Positions 1-9,086 of a stretch of DNA of 37,802 bases are shown here, piece by piece. The stretch is from Alkalibacterium putridalgicola (GTDB lineage Bacteria > Bacillota > Bacilli > Lactobacillales > Carnobacteriaceae_A), in NCBI RefSeq assembly GCF_900109825.1, contig NZ_FOBL01000024.1:1-37802 (forward strand), read 5' to 3'. The notes below the pieces were generated by a model. The model saw only the letters and a list, made by a program, of their open reading frames with translations, was not told the origin of the DNA and did no database searches. A program made the translations under genes and the position numbers. How positions within the stretch are numbered: position 1 is the first letter of the stretch; every line of letters starts with the position of its first letter.

Positions 1-331
1 GCTGGAGGAACTGGTCTCTAAACCGATATTGCGACCACTTCCTGAAGAAAAGCTGGAGGAACTGGTCTCTAAACCGATATTGCGACCACTTCCTGGAGAA
101 AAACTGTATGAACTGGTCTCTAAACCGATATTGCGACCACTTCCTGGAGAAAAGCTGTATGAACTGGTCTCTAAACCGATATTGCGCCCACTTCCTTGAG
201 AAAAGCTGTAGGAACTGGTCTCTAAACCGATATTGCGCCCACTTCCTTGAGAAAAGCTGTAGGAACTGGTCTCTAAACCGATATTGTGACCACTTCCTTG
301 AGAAAAACTGTAGGAACTGGTCGCTAAATCA
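1..331. repeat. 51-bp tandem repeat array A (truncated by window start)
   Basis: Six complete 51-bp units begin at 1, 52, 103, 154, 205 and 256. A partial seventh runs from 307 and loses similarity near 326-331. The invariant core reads AACTGGTCTCTAAACCGATA. Differences are scattered point changes, for example GCGACC/GCGCCC/GTGACC and CTGGAG/CTTGAG. Because 51 is a multiple of 3, reading frames stay open through the array, giving a 17-residue repeat on either strand. No start site or ribosome binding site supports translation. The array probably continues to the left of the window. Confidence 0.95.
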
Positions 332-366
332 CTGCTGGATGAACGCGTTGACTTGACTGCACATAG

Positions 367-401
367 AAAAAAGGCTGGGACTTTTCTGTCCCAGCCTTTT
401 T
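367..401. terminator. Bidirectional intrinsic terminator
   Basis: A 9-bp GC-rich stem (GGCTGGGAC at 373-381 with GTCCCAGCC at 388-396) and a 6-nt loop are flanked by A6 on the left and T5 on the right, so it can terminate on either strand. It lies about 160 nt past the stop of the minus-strand transglutaminase operon and closes that transcript. It also separates the operon from repeat array A. Confidence 0.9.
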
Positions 402-476
402 GTCAATTGTTTTACAGAAGTGCACTCTAATAATGATCCGGCTTTATTTTCGCTCAGCCCCTTATATCTTCAGCAG

Positions 477-499
477 TTATCGTATAGGGGATACGATAA
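477..499. other. Perfect 9-bp hairpin downstream of the transglutaminase gene
   Basis: TTATCGTAT at 477-485 and ATACGATAA at 491-499 are exact reverse complements around a 5-nt loop. There is no adjacent T-run, so it is probably not a terminator by itself. It lies in the 3' untranslated stretch between the minus-strand stop at 564 and the terminator at 367-401. It may stabilise the mRNA 3' end; its function is unknown. Confidence 0.5.
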
Positions 500-563
500 A
501 AGCCAGGGAACTAAGCATTTTTGGTCGACTGCTCGTTTCGCAGTGAAGTTAACTGGTATCCGT

Positions 564-2954
564 TCATATTTGATGAGGTGCTCTCGCATCCACATTCGGA
601 AGTGCCGGGTACATATTCAGCATTTCTATCAGTACACTTTGTTCATTATCTGTCAACTGCTGCGAGGAGTCTACGGGACCATAATACGCCCGGTCGGCCA
701 GTCGGCTGAAGTGATCAAGGGACTGTTTATGATGGGGTGCAAAAGGTTTCCAGTCATTCATGTACATCTGTACCGTCTGTCCCGGTTTAGGCTTGTGTTT
801 CATGTAATAGAGTCGAAGTATAAGCCTTGAAGCCTGCTTAAGAGAAAGTATGTCTTTGCTGATCAGGAATCTCGGCAGCCAGAGGACTAAATGCCATCTG
901 AAGACTGCAATAACACTAACTGTAATGCCAATAAACAGAAATGCCGGATAGAAAACAGCTGACCATCTTTCGGTCGCTGACTGATCAGCAGAGGATGCGG
1001 TCTCATCAGATTCGGTGAGCCCTTCTCCTGCATCCGGCGATTCTTCTTCTAAGCTATCGCCGCCCGGTTCCTCTGTTTCCAATGGCTCAGGTTCAGTATC
1101 TTCGATGTCCATAACGTCTGAATCGTCATCGAAGCTATACGTCTCGCCCCTGATACTTGCAACATCTTCCTCGTTCGTCACCGGGTTCGCAAAAGAAGGA
1201 CTCGGTTCAAAAGGGACCCAGCCATAGCTCGGGAAAAAAACTTCCGGCCAGGAGTGAGCGTTGCTGTTATCGACGAGAAAATAGGGGTCACTGTTGTCGT
1301 TTTCGATAAGCGAGCCGGGCGTGAACCCTTTCGTCCAGCGCGTGGGTATGCCGAGCGAACGCAGCATGACAGCCATTGATGTAGAAAAGTTGTCGCAGTA
1401 GCCGACTTGAGATTCAAATAAAAAGTGATCCACATAATCGCTGTCTTCGGGGGTCCTTTCCACATCGAGCAGACTGTAGCGGTAACCGCCCTCTTCTTTG
1501 AGATAAGTTTCTACTGCACGAACGATTTCATATTCATCTTCCAGACCTGCTGTTATTTCCTGGGCAAGGTCCCCGACACGCGAAGGCAGGCCGGCAGGCA
1601 GCTGGAGTTCATCTTCGAACCAGGAAGCGATGATCTCGTCGCTTTCCATTTCCTGAACGGATGCGTCGTCAGCTAATGCTTCTTTATAGGAAGCCGCGAG
1701 TTCTTCACGCCAGCCGTCATCTATACGCAAAGCTTCCTCGTCGAACCGGGTAGGAAACGTTCTGTCATAGGTCAGGAGATAGTCATCCGGGACATCTTCT
1801 TCACTTTGCACAGTAAAGTAATCATTTTTGTCATCCAGCTGCACTGTGACCTCGCCGTCTTCGGCTGAGTTGAAATCGAGTTCGAGCCAGCCGTAGGGGT
1901 AGGCGAGATACGACAGGTTTTCGAACCATGCAAGTCGTATGGTAGAAATATCTTCCTGTTCAGGCATATCCCGGCGCTGTTCCATTGTGAGGCTGCCATT
2001 TTCCCATGCGGTATACGGGATGGGAAGGGTCCTTTGTGAATCCGTCGCCTCACTGTTCCAGCCTAAACCGTTATACGTTGTCCGGTGCATCACTTTCCAG
2101 TAATTCGGACGTTGAGTATAGGCCCGGAAGACGGGAGAGAAATCCTGATGCAGCCGTCCGCCGAGTCTGTCTGTGCCGGTCCCCATTCCAGTCCGTCGGA
2201 ACCCGAGTCCGGTCGCATTGCTGTTGATCCACTCAAAGAATCCGCGCTGATCCAGCTCTTTCTGGTAAGCGTTGGATTTTGTTTCGACCCATTGCTGGCT
2301 TTTTTCCAGTCCATCAAGACTGAAGTAGGAGAGACCGATCAGGAGAAAGATCGATGTATACGTAAACAGCAAAGTATAGGATACAGTCTGCCAGCGGGAT
2401 TTAATGTCGATTTGAGATAAGGCTACGAGTGAAAAAGCTGTGCCGACGAGTAAAATCAGGTAAGGCAGGACCGTCCGGGACGTAAAGGTGTGAAGGATCA
2501 GTAAGTAGACGAGTGCAGCAAAGAAAGCGGGCAAGGGCTGGTCGAAACGAAAGAGCAGATAGGCCAAAACTGACATCAGTAAAAAAAGTCCTGTCATCAA
2601 AAGCAGTACGGGTACTTCAGTCAGATTGGCTTCCAGGAGCGTCTGCCATTGTGTGAACCCTGAGTCCCACATTTCCGGCAGCCACTCTCTGATAAGAGCG
2701 TCATCTGGTGATGGGGGGAAGAGGGTGAAGATAAAAATAAAGAACAGGCCGCTCTGAATGATGAGAAACACCCATCCTTTTCTTATGAAAGCGGCAGACA
2801 GCAGTGTGAGTGTGAAAAAAAAGAAGAGAGTGAATTTTCCGGAAAGACCATTGATGGTCATCAGCAGATTCAGTATGGGCAGAAGCATTAAACTGTAAAG
2901 TACGCCGGTCAGGATGCGCTTGAATAACATGCGTTTATCCATTTTCTTGTTCAC
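564..2954 (-). CDS. Membrane transglutaminase-like protein (TgpA/DUF3488-DUF4129 type)
   Basis: This 796-residue protein begins with several hydrophobic helices (about residues 12-210). An extracellular part follows that holds a transglutaminase-like core. The core Cys lies in VGYCDNFST (Cys520) and the His in NAHSWPEVFF (His567), followed by GWVPFEPSP, where Glu takes the place of the usual Asp. Next come an acidic Ser/Glu linker (about 600-660), one more membrane helix and a C-terminal DUF4129-like segment with RLADRAYYGP. The GTG start at 2952-2954 is chosen because AAAGGAGG lies 11 nt upstream; the ATG four codons in is too far from it. It overlaps the DUF58 gene by 20 bp and is last in a MoxR-DUF58-transglutaminase operon, a widespread arrangement of unsettled function, probably in envelope protein processing or assembly. 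Confidence 0.88.
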   Translation of the reverse strand: MNKKMDKRMLFKRILTGVLYSLMLLPILNLLMTINGLSGKFTLFFFFTLTLLSAAFIRKGWVFLIIQSGLFFIFIFTLFPPSPDDALIREWLPEMWDSGFTQWQTLLEANLTEVPVLLLMTGLFLLMSVLAYLLFRFDQPLPAFFAALVYLLILHTFTSRTVLPYLILLVGTAFSLVALSQIDIKSRWQTVSYTLLFTYTSIFLLIGLSYFSLDGLEKSQQWVETKSNAYQKELDQRGFFEWINSNATGLGFRRTGMGTGTDRLGGRLHQDFSPVFRAYTQRPNYWKVMHRTTYNGLGWNSEATDSQRTLPIPYTAWENGSLTMEQRRDMPEQEDISTIRLAWFENLSYLAYPYGWLELDFNSAEDGEVTVQLDDKNDYFTVQSEEDVPDDYLLTYDRTFPTRFDEEALRIDDGWREELAASYKEALADDASVQEMESDEIIASWFEDELQLPAGLPSRVGDLAQEITAGLEDEYEIVRAVETYLKEEGGYRYSLLDVERTPEDSDYVDHFLFESQVGYCDNFSTSMAVMLRSLGIPTRWTKGFTPGSLIENDNSDPYFLVDNSNAHSWPEVFFPSYGWVPFEPSPSFANPVTNEEDVASIRGETYSFDDDSDVMDIEDTEPEPLETEEPGGDSLEEESPDAGEGLTESDETASSADQSATERWSAVFYPAFLFIGITVSVIAVFRWHLVLWLPRFLISKDILSLKQASRLILRLYYMKHKPKPGQTVQMYMNDWKPFAPHHKQSLDHFSRLADRAYYGPVDSSQQLTDNEQSVLIEMLNMYPALPNVDARAPHQI

Positions 2955-3987
2955 TGTCAGACTCGCCTCCTTTAATCATGGGAAGGATCTCCTCATCGAT
3001 GATCTTGGCACTTTGGGAAGGATGAGCTGAGACCGGGACAGTCACTTGACTGGATTTGATGATGATTTTTTTGGAAGGGGTATTCCGGGTTTTCTCCCAT
3101 AAGTGTAATAAATCGGTTTTGTTGTGTGCAGGCTGGATCGTCAGAAAGCCCGATCCCTCCTTTACTACAGTTGGTTTACCGTAAAATTCGCCCAGCAGAA
3201 AAAGGGTCACATCTTTAGTTTTTTTCAATTCCATCAAAAGACTATAGGCGATACTCAGGAGAGTCTCGAAGCTTTCGGTGTCAAAACCAAAAACATACAG
3301 ATTAACCGGTGTTTCTTCTTCAGCCTCATATTCTTTCACCATCCATTGTCCTCGCTTGAGGCTGGTCTTCCAGTCGATACCTGAAAGAGCATCGCGATTC
3401 TGAAAGTCCCGGATATCTGTCATGTAGTAGTCATGATGCAGTGACCGGGATGTTTCCGTGAGATAAGAGGCTAAATAGTACATCAGTCGGTCCCGCTCGA
3501 ACTTTCTTAAGACATCCGGATAGACATCTATGTTTATAGGGACGACAAGCTGCGACCGCTTCTTCCAGACACCGAACCACCCCGTTCCGACAATGTTCAG
3601 AGTAAGGGTCTCGTGATGCCCTCTGGGAAGAGTGATGGAGTGAAACTGACTTTCGATCTTTCTGGAAAAAAAGACAGCAGTGGAAGAAGAACGCAGGATG
3701 TCGTTGAACACAAGAATGATTTCTATGGAAGACAGCAGGAAAGGCTGCCGGCGTTTATTCTCGATAAAAAAATTAAAACTGAAGGTGTTGTCCTCTTTTT
3801 TCAGTTTATCAGTACGGGTCAGGTGGTAGGATTGTCGGGTCGATAGAAAGGACAAAAGAAGCCAAAGGGTAAAGGCGTATAAAATAAACCAGGAGGCAGT
3901 CGTCGGAAAAATCAGCGTATAGAGAATGACCAGAGCATATAAGAGCACGATCCAGAGAAGGCGAAAGTAACGGTATCGATTCTTCAT
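2935..3987 (-). CDS. DUF58 domain membrane protein
   Basis: The 350-residue protein opens with two close hydrophobic helices (about residues 10-50). Its diagnostic DUF58 segment is DIRDFQNRDALSGIDWKTSL followed by KRGQWMVKEYE (about residues 191-221), the region that marks this VWA-related family. The family nearly always accompanies MoxR AAA+ ATPases, which are thought to act on VWA-like partners as chaperones. The ATG overlaps the MoxR stop in an ATGA junction, which indicates translational coupling. The C terminus is acidic (GGESDSEQENG), and its coding sequence contains the ribosome binding site of the next gene. Function beyond this partnership cannot be read from the sequence. Confidence 0.85.
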   Translation of the reverse strand: MKNRYRYFRLLWIVLLYALVILYTLIFPTTASWFILYAFTLWLLLSFLSTRQSYHLTRTDKLKKEDNTFSFNFFIENKRRQPFLLSSIEIILVFNDILRSSSTAVFFSRKIESQFHSITLPRGHHETLTLNIVGTGWFGVWKKRSQLVVPINIDVYPDVLRKFERDRLMYYLASYLTETSRSLHHDYYMTDIRDFQNRDALSGIDWKTSLKRGQWMVKEYEAEEETPVNLYVFGFDTESFETLLSIAYSLLMELKKTKDVTLFLLGEFYGKPTVVKEGSGFLTIQPAHNKTDLLHLWEKTRNTPSKKIIIKSSQVTVPVSAHPSQSAKIIDEEILPMIKGGESDSEQENG

Positions 3988-4949
3988 CGTTTGTGCCTGC
4001 TCTGTTTGGGGATGACCAGTTCTCTGGTCAGCTGATCGATGAACGCATCGATTTCTTCTTTACTGTGGTGAGTCTCGAATAACAGTCTATGGCGATACAG
4101 GGGCTTCAGTATGTCTAGGATATCTTGGGGAACAACATAATCTCTACCAGCCAGCAGAGCATGAGCACGGGCAGAGGCCAAGGCAAACTGATTGCCTCTA
4201 GGACTGATCCCGAGACGTATGGCTGGATGGTTTCGTGTCAGTAAAGCCAGAGAAACGATATACTGCAGCAGACTGTCATCGACGTAAACCTGAGCGGCAG
4301 CTTCCTTTAAAGTGAGAAATTCATCCAGGGTCATCACTGGCTGCAGGATCTCCACAGCTTTCTGCTGATCGGGTGCAGCCAGCATCTGTACTTCCTGTTC
4401 AGTATCGGGATACCCCAGTGACAGCTGGAAGAGAAAACGATCCAGTTGTGCTTCGGGTAGGGGATAGGTCCCTTTATATTCGATCGGATTTTGAGTGGCG
4501 AGAACGAAAAAAGGTTCAGGCAGAGTGTGCGTTTCGCCATCTAAGGTCACCTGCTTTTCGGACATGGCTTCAAGCATCGCTGCCTGTGTGCGCGGCGAGG
4601 TCCGGTTGATCTCATCGGCAAGCAGCAGCTGATTGAAGATGGGACCTTTTCTAAAATTGAATGCAGTCCCCTCGGCATTCGGCACAGAGAAACCGATAAT
4701 GTCTGAAGGAATGAGATCGGGTGTAAACTGAATGCGGGCAAAGTCAGCATCCAGACACTTGGCGATGGTGCGTATCAGTAGTGTTTTCCCAACGCCTGGA
4801 ATATCCTCGAACAGGATATGTCCGCCAGCCAGCATAGCAACAATGGTCAGACGGGTCACGTCTTTCTTGCCGATGACGATGCTGTCTACGGTATCGATGA
4901 GCGTATGCAGCTTTTCGATAGATAAGTGTGTCTTCTGAAATAAAGCCAT
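3984..4949 (-). CDS. MoxR-family AAA+ ATPase
   Basis: This 321-residue cytoplasmic ATPase has Walker A in EDIPGVGKT (residues 48-56), Walker B in LLLADEINR (108-116) and sensor 1 in VLATQNP (149-155), followed by the MoxR signature EYKGTYPLPEAQLDRF. The open frame extends 17 codons upstream, but the ATG at 4947-4949 is chosen because AAAGGAGGG precedes it by 6 nt and the product then starts at the usual family position (MALFQKTHLS). It is first in the minus-strand operon. A likely promoter lies at 5030-5058. MoxR proteins remodel or mature partner proteins; here the partner is probably the adjacent DUF58 protein. Confidence 0.92.
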   Translation of the reverse strand: MALFQKTHLSIEKLHTLIDTVDSIVIGKKDVTRLTIVAMLAGGHILFEDIPGVGKTLLIRTIAKCLDADFARIQFTPDLIPSDIIGFSVPNAEGTAFNFRKGPIFNQLLLADEINRTSPRTQAAMLEAMSEKQVTLDGETHTLPEPFFVLATQNPIEYKGTYPLPEAQLDRFLFQLSLGYPDTEQEVQMLAAPDQQKAVEILQPVMTLDEFLTLKEAAAQVYVDDSLLQYIVSLALLTRNHPAIRLGISPRGNQFALASARAHALLAGRDYVVPQDILDILKPLYRHRLLFETHHSKEEIDAFIDQLTRELVIPKQSRHKR

Positions 4950-5029
4950 GTCGGTCCCTCCTTTATATGGATTTCTATGATCGTGGTCCAAACGGCACAA
5001 CAGACCAGAGTTTTGTCTTCGTTAATATA

Positions 5030-5058
5030 ATTGTATAGAGATTATTGAAATAACTCAA
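5030..5058 (-). promoter_or_regulatory. Putative sigma-A promoter of the moxR operon
   Basis: On the minus strand TTGAGT (5053-5058) and TACAAT (5030-5035) are separated by exactly 17 bp, about 80 nt upstream of the moxR start codon. The orientation matches the operon. No experimental support is available. Confidence 0.65.
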
Positions 5059-5114
5059 CGATTTAGCAAGAGCGCCCAGTAAAAGTGCAAGCAGAGTGTG
5101 ATTTTACTGTTCAT

Positions 5115-5129
5115 TGACAAGAATTGTCA
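5115..5129. promoter_or_regulatory. Candidate operator palindrome
   Basis: TGACAA-GAA-TTGTCA is a perfect 6+6 inverted repeat with a 3-bp centre in the divergent region between the moxR operon and the S10 operon. It sits about 57 bp upstream of the moxR -35 element and about 180 bp upstream of the rpsJ promoter. It looks like a dimeric regulator site; no regulator is identified. Confidence 0.35.
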
Positions 5130-5311
5130 GCGATCCGGTCTGGAGGTCAATTAGGTATTAAATATATTATAGAAGAAACAGAAAAAATCGGGAGAGGATA
5201 CCACGAGTTTGAATGGATACAAGAAAATGGAAAGTAAATGAAAGAGCAAAAGTTTCAGAAATAAAAATAAATGGATTAAATGGATTATTTTAAAAAAAGA
5301 AAGAAAAAGAC

Positions 5312-5340
5312 TTGATTATGTATGGTATTGTCTGTATACT
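5312..5340 (+). promoter_or_regulatory. Main promoter of the S10-spc-alpha superoperon
   Basis: TTGATT (5312-5317) and TATACT (5335-5340) are spaced by 17 bp, and the sequence upstream (5280-5311) is A-rich like an UP element. Transcription should start near 5347, giving a leader of about 200 nt before rpsJ. Confidence 0.8.
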
Positions 5341-5548
5341 TGTAAAGGTGTCTGTGGGTGACGCTCTTTTTCTGAAAAAAACGCATGCCGTCAAGGTTTT
5401 GCCTGGATTTCAGAGGGTAGGGTCATTCATGGAGCCGAGGCTAGGAAGCGAGAGGTTGCGACACGCCCGGATGCATTGCCATGGAGGGTGGTTGGAAAAT
5501 TTTCGTGGAGCTAGGTTTATTTCTTAAATAAGCGAAGGAGGGAAAATC
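5341..5548 (+). promoter_or_regulatory. Long structured 5' leader of the S10 operon
   Basis: About 200 nt of G-rich untranslated RNA lie between the promoter and rpsJ, unlike the AT-rich surroundings. Self-complementary parts include GACG...CGTC around 5360-5393, GTGTC (5348-5352) with GACAC (5460-5464), and CGAGAGGTTGCGACACGCCC leading into ATGCATTGCCATGG. A 71-codon open frame (5312-5527) overlaps the promoter and is not credible. It is probably a cis-acting autoregulatory leader of the kind found before r-protein operons. The ligand is not known to me. Confidence 0.6.
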
Positions 5549-5857
5549 ATGGCAAAACAAAAAATTCGTATTCGTTTGAAAGCTTACGAACATCGCGTAC
5601 TTGATCAATCAGCAGACAAAATTGTGGAAACAGCAAAGAGAACTGGGGCAAACGTATCTGGTCCAATCCCACTGCCAACTGAACGTAAATTATTCACTGT
5701 AATCCGTTCACCACACAAATACAAAGACTCACGCGAACAATTCGAAATGCGCACACACAAACGTTTAGTGGACATTTTGAACCCAACAGCGAAAACTGTG
5801 GATGCATTGACTAAACTTGACTTACCGTCAGGCGTAGACATTGAAATCAAACTATAA
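5549..5857 (+). CDS. rpsJ: 30S ribosomal protein S10
   Basis: This 102-residue protein starts [20 protein letters not shown] and contains the S10 loop segment with [21 protein letters not shown]10 (NusE) sits in the 30S head and also acts in transcription antitermination with NusB. GAAGGAGGG lies 6 nt before the ATG. It is the first gene of the superoperon, directly after the structured leader, so any leader-based control acts here first. Confidence 0.98.
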   Translation: MAKQKIRIRLKAYEHRVLDQSADKIVETAKRTGANVSGPIPLPTERKLFTVIRSPHKYKDSREQFEMRTHKRLVDILNPTAKTVDALTKLDLPSGVDIEIKL

Positions 5858-5897
5858 TAAACAAAAATAAAAAAATTATAATAACGGAGGTGTACTC

Positions 5898-6533
5898 ATG
5901 ACCAAGGGAATCTTAGGAAGAAAAGTTGGAATGACTCAAATTTTCAGCGAAGCAGGAGAATTACTACCTGTAACAGTAATCGAAGTTCAGCCGAACGTTG
6001 TTTTACAAGTTAAAACGACTGAAACGGATGGTTACAATGCTGTTCAATTAGGGTATGAAGATAAACGTGAAGTTTTATCTAACAAACCAGCACAAGGTCA
6101 TGTTAAAAAAGCTAACACGGCTCCTAAGCGCTTCATTAAGGAATTACGAGATGCTGAGCTAGGGGACGTCGAAGTTGGAAACGAAATTAAAGTAGATACA
6201 TTCGCAGAAGGCGACATCGTTGATGTCACAGGAACGTCTAAAGGTAAAGGATTCCAAGGGGTTATCAAACGTCACGGCCAAAGCCGCGGACCTGAAACTC
6301 ACGGATCTCGTTACCACCGTCGTCCTGGTTCAATGGGTATGGCTACTCATCCCGGACGCGTATTCAAAGGCAAAAAATTAGCTGGCCGTATGGGTGGAGA
6401 TCAAGTCACTGTACAAAACCTTGAAATCGTTCGTGTCGATACAGACCGTAACGTATTACTGATCAAAGGTAATGTACCAGGTGCAAAAAAATCACTTATC
6501 CAAATACGAACTGCAGAAAAAATCAACAAGTAA
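5898..6533 (+). CDS. rplC: 50S ribosomal protein L3
   Basis: The 211-residue product starts [20 protein letters not shown] and carries the L3 extension [20 protein letters not shown], which reaches toward the peptidyl transferase centre. L3 is an early-assembly 23S rRNA binder. Full length for the family. A GGAGG site precedes the ATG, and it lies 40 nt after rpsJ. Confidence 0.98.
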   Translation: MTKGILGRKVGMTQIFSEAGELLPVTVIEVQPNVVLQVKTTETDGYNAVQLGYEDKREVLSNKPAQGHVKKANTAPKRFIKELRDAELGDVEVGNEIKVDTFAEGDIVDVTGTSKGKGFQGVIKRHGQSRGPETHGSRYHRRPGSMGMATHPGRVFKGKKLAGRMGGDQVTVQNLEIVRVDTDRNVLLIKGNVPGAKKSLIQIRTAEKINK

Positions 6534-6559
6534 TAGAGTAGGAAGGGAGGACTAGCAGA

Positions 6560-7183
6560 ATGCCAACTGTAACGTTATTTAAACAAGACGGAACGCAAAA
6601 TGGTGAGGTAACATTAAACGATGCGATCTTTGGTATCGAACCAAACGAAAGTATCGTATTCGATGCGATCACTATGCAGCGTGCGTCATTAAGACAAGGA
6701 ACACACGCAGTAAAAAACCGTAGTGCAGTACGAGGCGGAGGACGCAAACCATGGCGTCAAAAAGGAACAGGACGTGCGCGTCAAGGTTCTATCCGTTCAC
6801 CACAATGGCGTGGAGGTGGAACAGTCTTCGGACCGACACCACGTTCATACTCATACAAATTACCAAGAAAAGTACGTCGTTTAGCTATTAAATCTGTATT
6901 GTCTGCTAAAGCAGCAGGCGATGACATCATCGTCATCGATGGTTTAAGCTTCGACGCACCGAAAACGAAAGAGTTCAGAGCTATGCTAAGCAAACTTGAA
7001 GCAAGTAAAAAAGCTTTAGTTGTCTTAGAAGATGACAATGATTTTGCAAAATTGTCTGCACGTAATATTCCAGGAGTTAAAGTTGTAGCTCCTAACAATG
7101 TATCCGTGCTAGACGTCGTTGCACATGACACACTCATCTTGACGAAGGCTGCTCTGGAAAAAGTAGAGGAGGCTCTTCAATAA
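6560..7183 (+). CDS. rplD: 50S ribosomal protein L4
   Basis: This 207-residue L4 has the exit-tunnel loop visible as [20 protein letters not shown] followed by [12 protein letters not shown] (about residues 55-95). In E. coli L4 represses the S10 operon; whether it does so here through the long leader is unknown. Its stop codon shares one base with the rplW start (TAATG), so the two are translationally coupled. Confidence 0.98.
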   Translation: MPTVTLFKQDGTQNGEVTLNDAIFGIEPNESIVFDAITMQRASLRQGTHAVKNRSAVRGGGRKPWRQKGTGRARQGSIRSPQWRGGGTVFGPTPRSYSYKLPRKVRRLAIKSVLSAKAAGDDIIVIDGLSFDAPKTKEFRAMLSKLEASKKALVVLEDDNDFAKLSARNIPGVKVVAPNNVSVLDVVAHDTLILTKAALEKVEEALQ

Positions 7184-7473
7184 TGGATGCACGAGACGTC
7201 ATTTTACGCCCGATCATTACAGAAGCTTCTATGTACGCTATGGACGATAAAAAGTACACATTTGAAGTGAATGTTCGCGCAAAAAAAACTAACATCAAAA
7301 AATCTGTCGAAGAACTATTCGATGTAAAAGTTGACAAAGTCAACGTAATCAACACAGCTCCTAAGCCAAAGCGCATGGGACGTTATGAAGGTCACACCAA
7401 AAAACGCAAAAAAGCGATCGTGACACTTTCAGCTGATTCAAAAGATATTGCATTGTTCGGAGACGAAGAATAA
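7183..7473 (+). CDS. rplW: 50S ribosomal protein L23
   Basis: The 96-residue protein starts [20 protein letters not shown] and ends in an acidic GDEE. L23 lies at the tunnel exit and is the docking site for trigger factor and SRP. The ribosome binding site (GAGGAGG) lies inside the end of rplD, and the ATG overlaps the rplD stop by one base. Confidence 0.97.
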   Translation: MDARDVILRPIITEASMYAMDDKKYTFEVNVRAKKTNIKKSVEELFDVKVDKVNVINTAPKPKRMGRYEGHTKKRKKAIVTLSADSKDIALFGDEE

Positions 7474-7528
7474 AACACACCATTTAAAATTGATTCATGA
7501 AAACTAGTTTAACAAGGAGGGGAATCAC

Positions 7529-8368
7529 GTGGCAATTAAGACATACAAAGCTACCACAAACGGACGTCGTAACATGACAGGGTCTGATTTCGCTGAAATC
7601 ACAACGTCTAAGCCTGAAAAGAGCTTATTAAGACCAAACCCTAAACGTGCCGGACGTAACAATGCTGGTAAAATCACTGTCCGTCATCAAGGCGGAGGCC
7701 ACAAGCATAAATATCGTGTGATCGACTTCAAACGTCAAAAAGATGGCGTTCGCGGTATTGTAAAAACTGTTGAATATGATCCAAACCGTTCCGCTAATAT
7801 CTCATTGGTACAATATGAAGATGGAACAAAAACTTACATTTTATCTCCAAAAGGAATCGAAGTAGGTTCAAGCATCTACTCAGGTACTGACGTTGATATC
7901 AAAGTAGGTAACGCCTTACCATTAACTAATATCCCTGTTGGTACGTTCGTACACAACATTGAAATGAAACCTGGCAAAGGCGGACAACTTGTTCGTTCAG
8001 CTGGAACTTCAGCTCAAGTATTAGGTAAAGAAGGCAAATATGCACTTGTACGCTTAAGCTCAGGCGAAACTCGTATGATCCTGTCAAGCTGCCGTGCAAC
8101 AGTCGGTTCAGTAGGTAACGAACAGCACGAACTGATCAACATCGGTAAAGCCGGACGTAACCGCTGGAAAGGCAAACGCCCAACAGTACGTGGTTCTGTA
8201 ATGAACCCTAACGATCACCCGCACGGTGGTGGTGAAGGTAGAGCCCCAATCGGCCGCCCAAGCCCAATGTCACCATGGGGTAAACCAACACTTGGTAAGA
8301 AAACACGTAAAGGTAAGAATCGTTCAGATAAACTTATCGTACGTCGTCGTAAAACTAAGAAAAAATAA
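7529..8368 (+). CDS. rplB: 50S ribosomal protein L2
   Basis: The 279-residue L2 starts [20 protein letters not shown] from a GTG codon with AAGGAGGGG upstream. The C-terminal [20 protein letters not shown] carries the conserved His associated with the peptidyl transferase region. L2 bridges the subunits through 23S helix 66. The basic tail RRRKTKKK is typical. Confidence 0.98.
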   Translation: MAIKTYKATTNGRRNMTGSDFAEITTSKPEKSLLRPNPKRAGRNNAGKITVRHQGGGHKHKYRVIDFKRQKDGVRGIVKTVEYDPNRSANISLVQYEDGTKTYILSPKGIEVGSSIYSGTDVDIKVGNALPLTNIPVGTFVHNIEMKPGKGGQLVRSAGTSAQVLGKEGKYALVRLSSGETRMILSSCRATVGSVGNEQHELINIGKAGRNRWKGKRPTVRGSVMNPNDHPHGGGEGRAPIGRPSPMSPWGKPTLGKKTRKGKNRSDKLIVRRRKTKKK

Positions 8369-8429
8369 GCATAACACTTAAAGAGTAAAGAGATATATTA
8401 TGGGGTAAACCCGAAGAGGAGGGCAATAC

Positions 8430-8705
8430 ATGAGCCGTAGTTTGAAAAAAGGACCTTTCGTCGATGATCACTTGATGAAAAAAGTTCGCGAAATGGATGA
8501 CAACAACAAACGTGTAATCAAAACTTGGTCACGTCGTTCAACTATCTTTCCGAACTTTGTAGGTTACACCATTGCCGTATATGATGGAAGAAAGCATGTG
8601 CCAGTTTATGTTCAAGAAGACATGGTTGGACACAAACTAGGTGAATTTGCACCAACAAGAACGTATCGCGGACACGGAAAAGACGACCGCACTACGAAAC
8701 GTTAA
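8430..8705 (+). CDS. rpsS: 30S ribosomal protein S19
   Basis: The 91-residue protein has the hallmark start [19 protein letters not shown] and the segment [21 protein letters not shown]19 sits with S13 in the 30S head near the A-site finger. AGGAGGG precedes the ATG, 61 nt after rplB. Confidence 0.98.
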   Translation: MSRSLKKGPFVDDHLMKKVREMDDNNKRVIKTWSRRSTIFPNFVGYTIAVYDGRKHVPVYVQEDMVGHKLGEFAPTRTYRGHGKDDRTTKR

Positions 8706-8726
8706 TAGCGAAGGGAGGATACATTC

Positions 8727-9083
8727 ATGGCAGAAACAGTAACAGCAGCAAAAGCAACTGCTCGCATGGTTCGCATCGCACCACGTAAAACACGTATGGT
8801 CGTAGATACCATCAGAGGGAAAAGTGCTGCAGAAGCTATTTCTATCCTTCGCTTCACTAACAGAGGAGCAGCAGAAGCGGTAGAAAAAGTTTTAATGTCA
8901 GCAATTGCAAATGCTGAACACAATTACGATATGGATATCGAAGAATTAGTTGTAAGCGAAGCCTATGTAAATGAAGGAGCAACCTTAAAAAGGTTCCGCC
9001 CTCGTGCGAAAGGTGCAGCTTCACGTATAAACAAACGAACAAGCCACATTACTGTAGTGGTAACAGAGAAGAAGGAGGGGTAA
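8727..9083 (+). CDS. rplV: 50S ribosomal protein L22
   Basis: This 118-residue protein has the L22 core [20 protein letters not shown] and the beta-hairpin segment [20 protein letters not shown], which lines the exit tunnel and is where macrolide-resistance changes occur in other species. No insertion or deletion is visible in the loop. Its last codons AAG-GAG-GGG serve as the ribosome binding site for rpsC, 3 nt downstream. Confidence 0.98.
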   Translation: MAETVTAAKATARMVRIAPRKTRMVVDTIRGKSAAEAISILRFTNRGAAEAVEKVLMSAIANAEHNYDMDIEELVVSEAYVNEGATLKRFRPRAKGAASRINKRTSHITVVVTEKKEG

Positions 9084-9086
9084 TCA

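Noticed and set aside
108-356. 82-codon open frame through array A
   Set aside because: It is only the array read in one frame: 51 bp is 17 codons, so frames stay open. There is no ribosome binding site and no similarity beyond the repeat.
420-830. 136-codon plus-strand open frame
   Set aside because: Most of it is antisense to the 3' end of the transglutaminase gene, which is well supported on the minus strand; composition is not protein-like and there is no start site.
5312-5527. 71-codon open frame before rpsJ
   Set aside because: Its first codon lies in the -35 region of the rpsJ promoter, so it cannot be on that transcript from its start; no ribosome binding site. The stretch is a structured leader.
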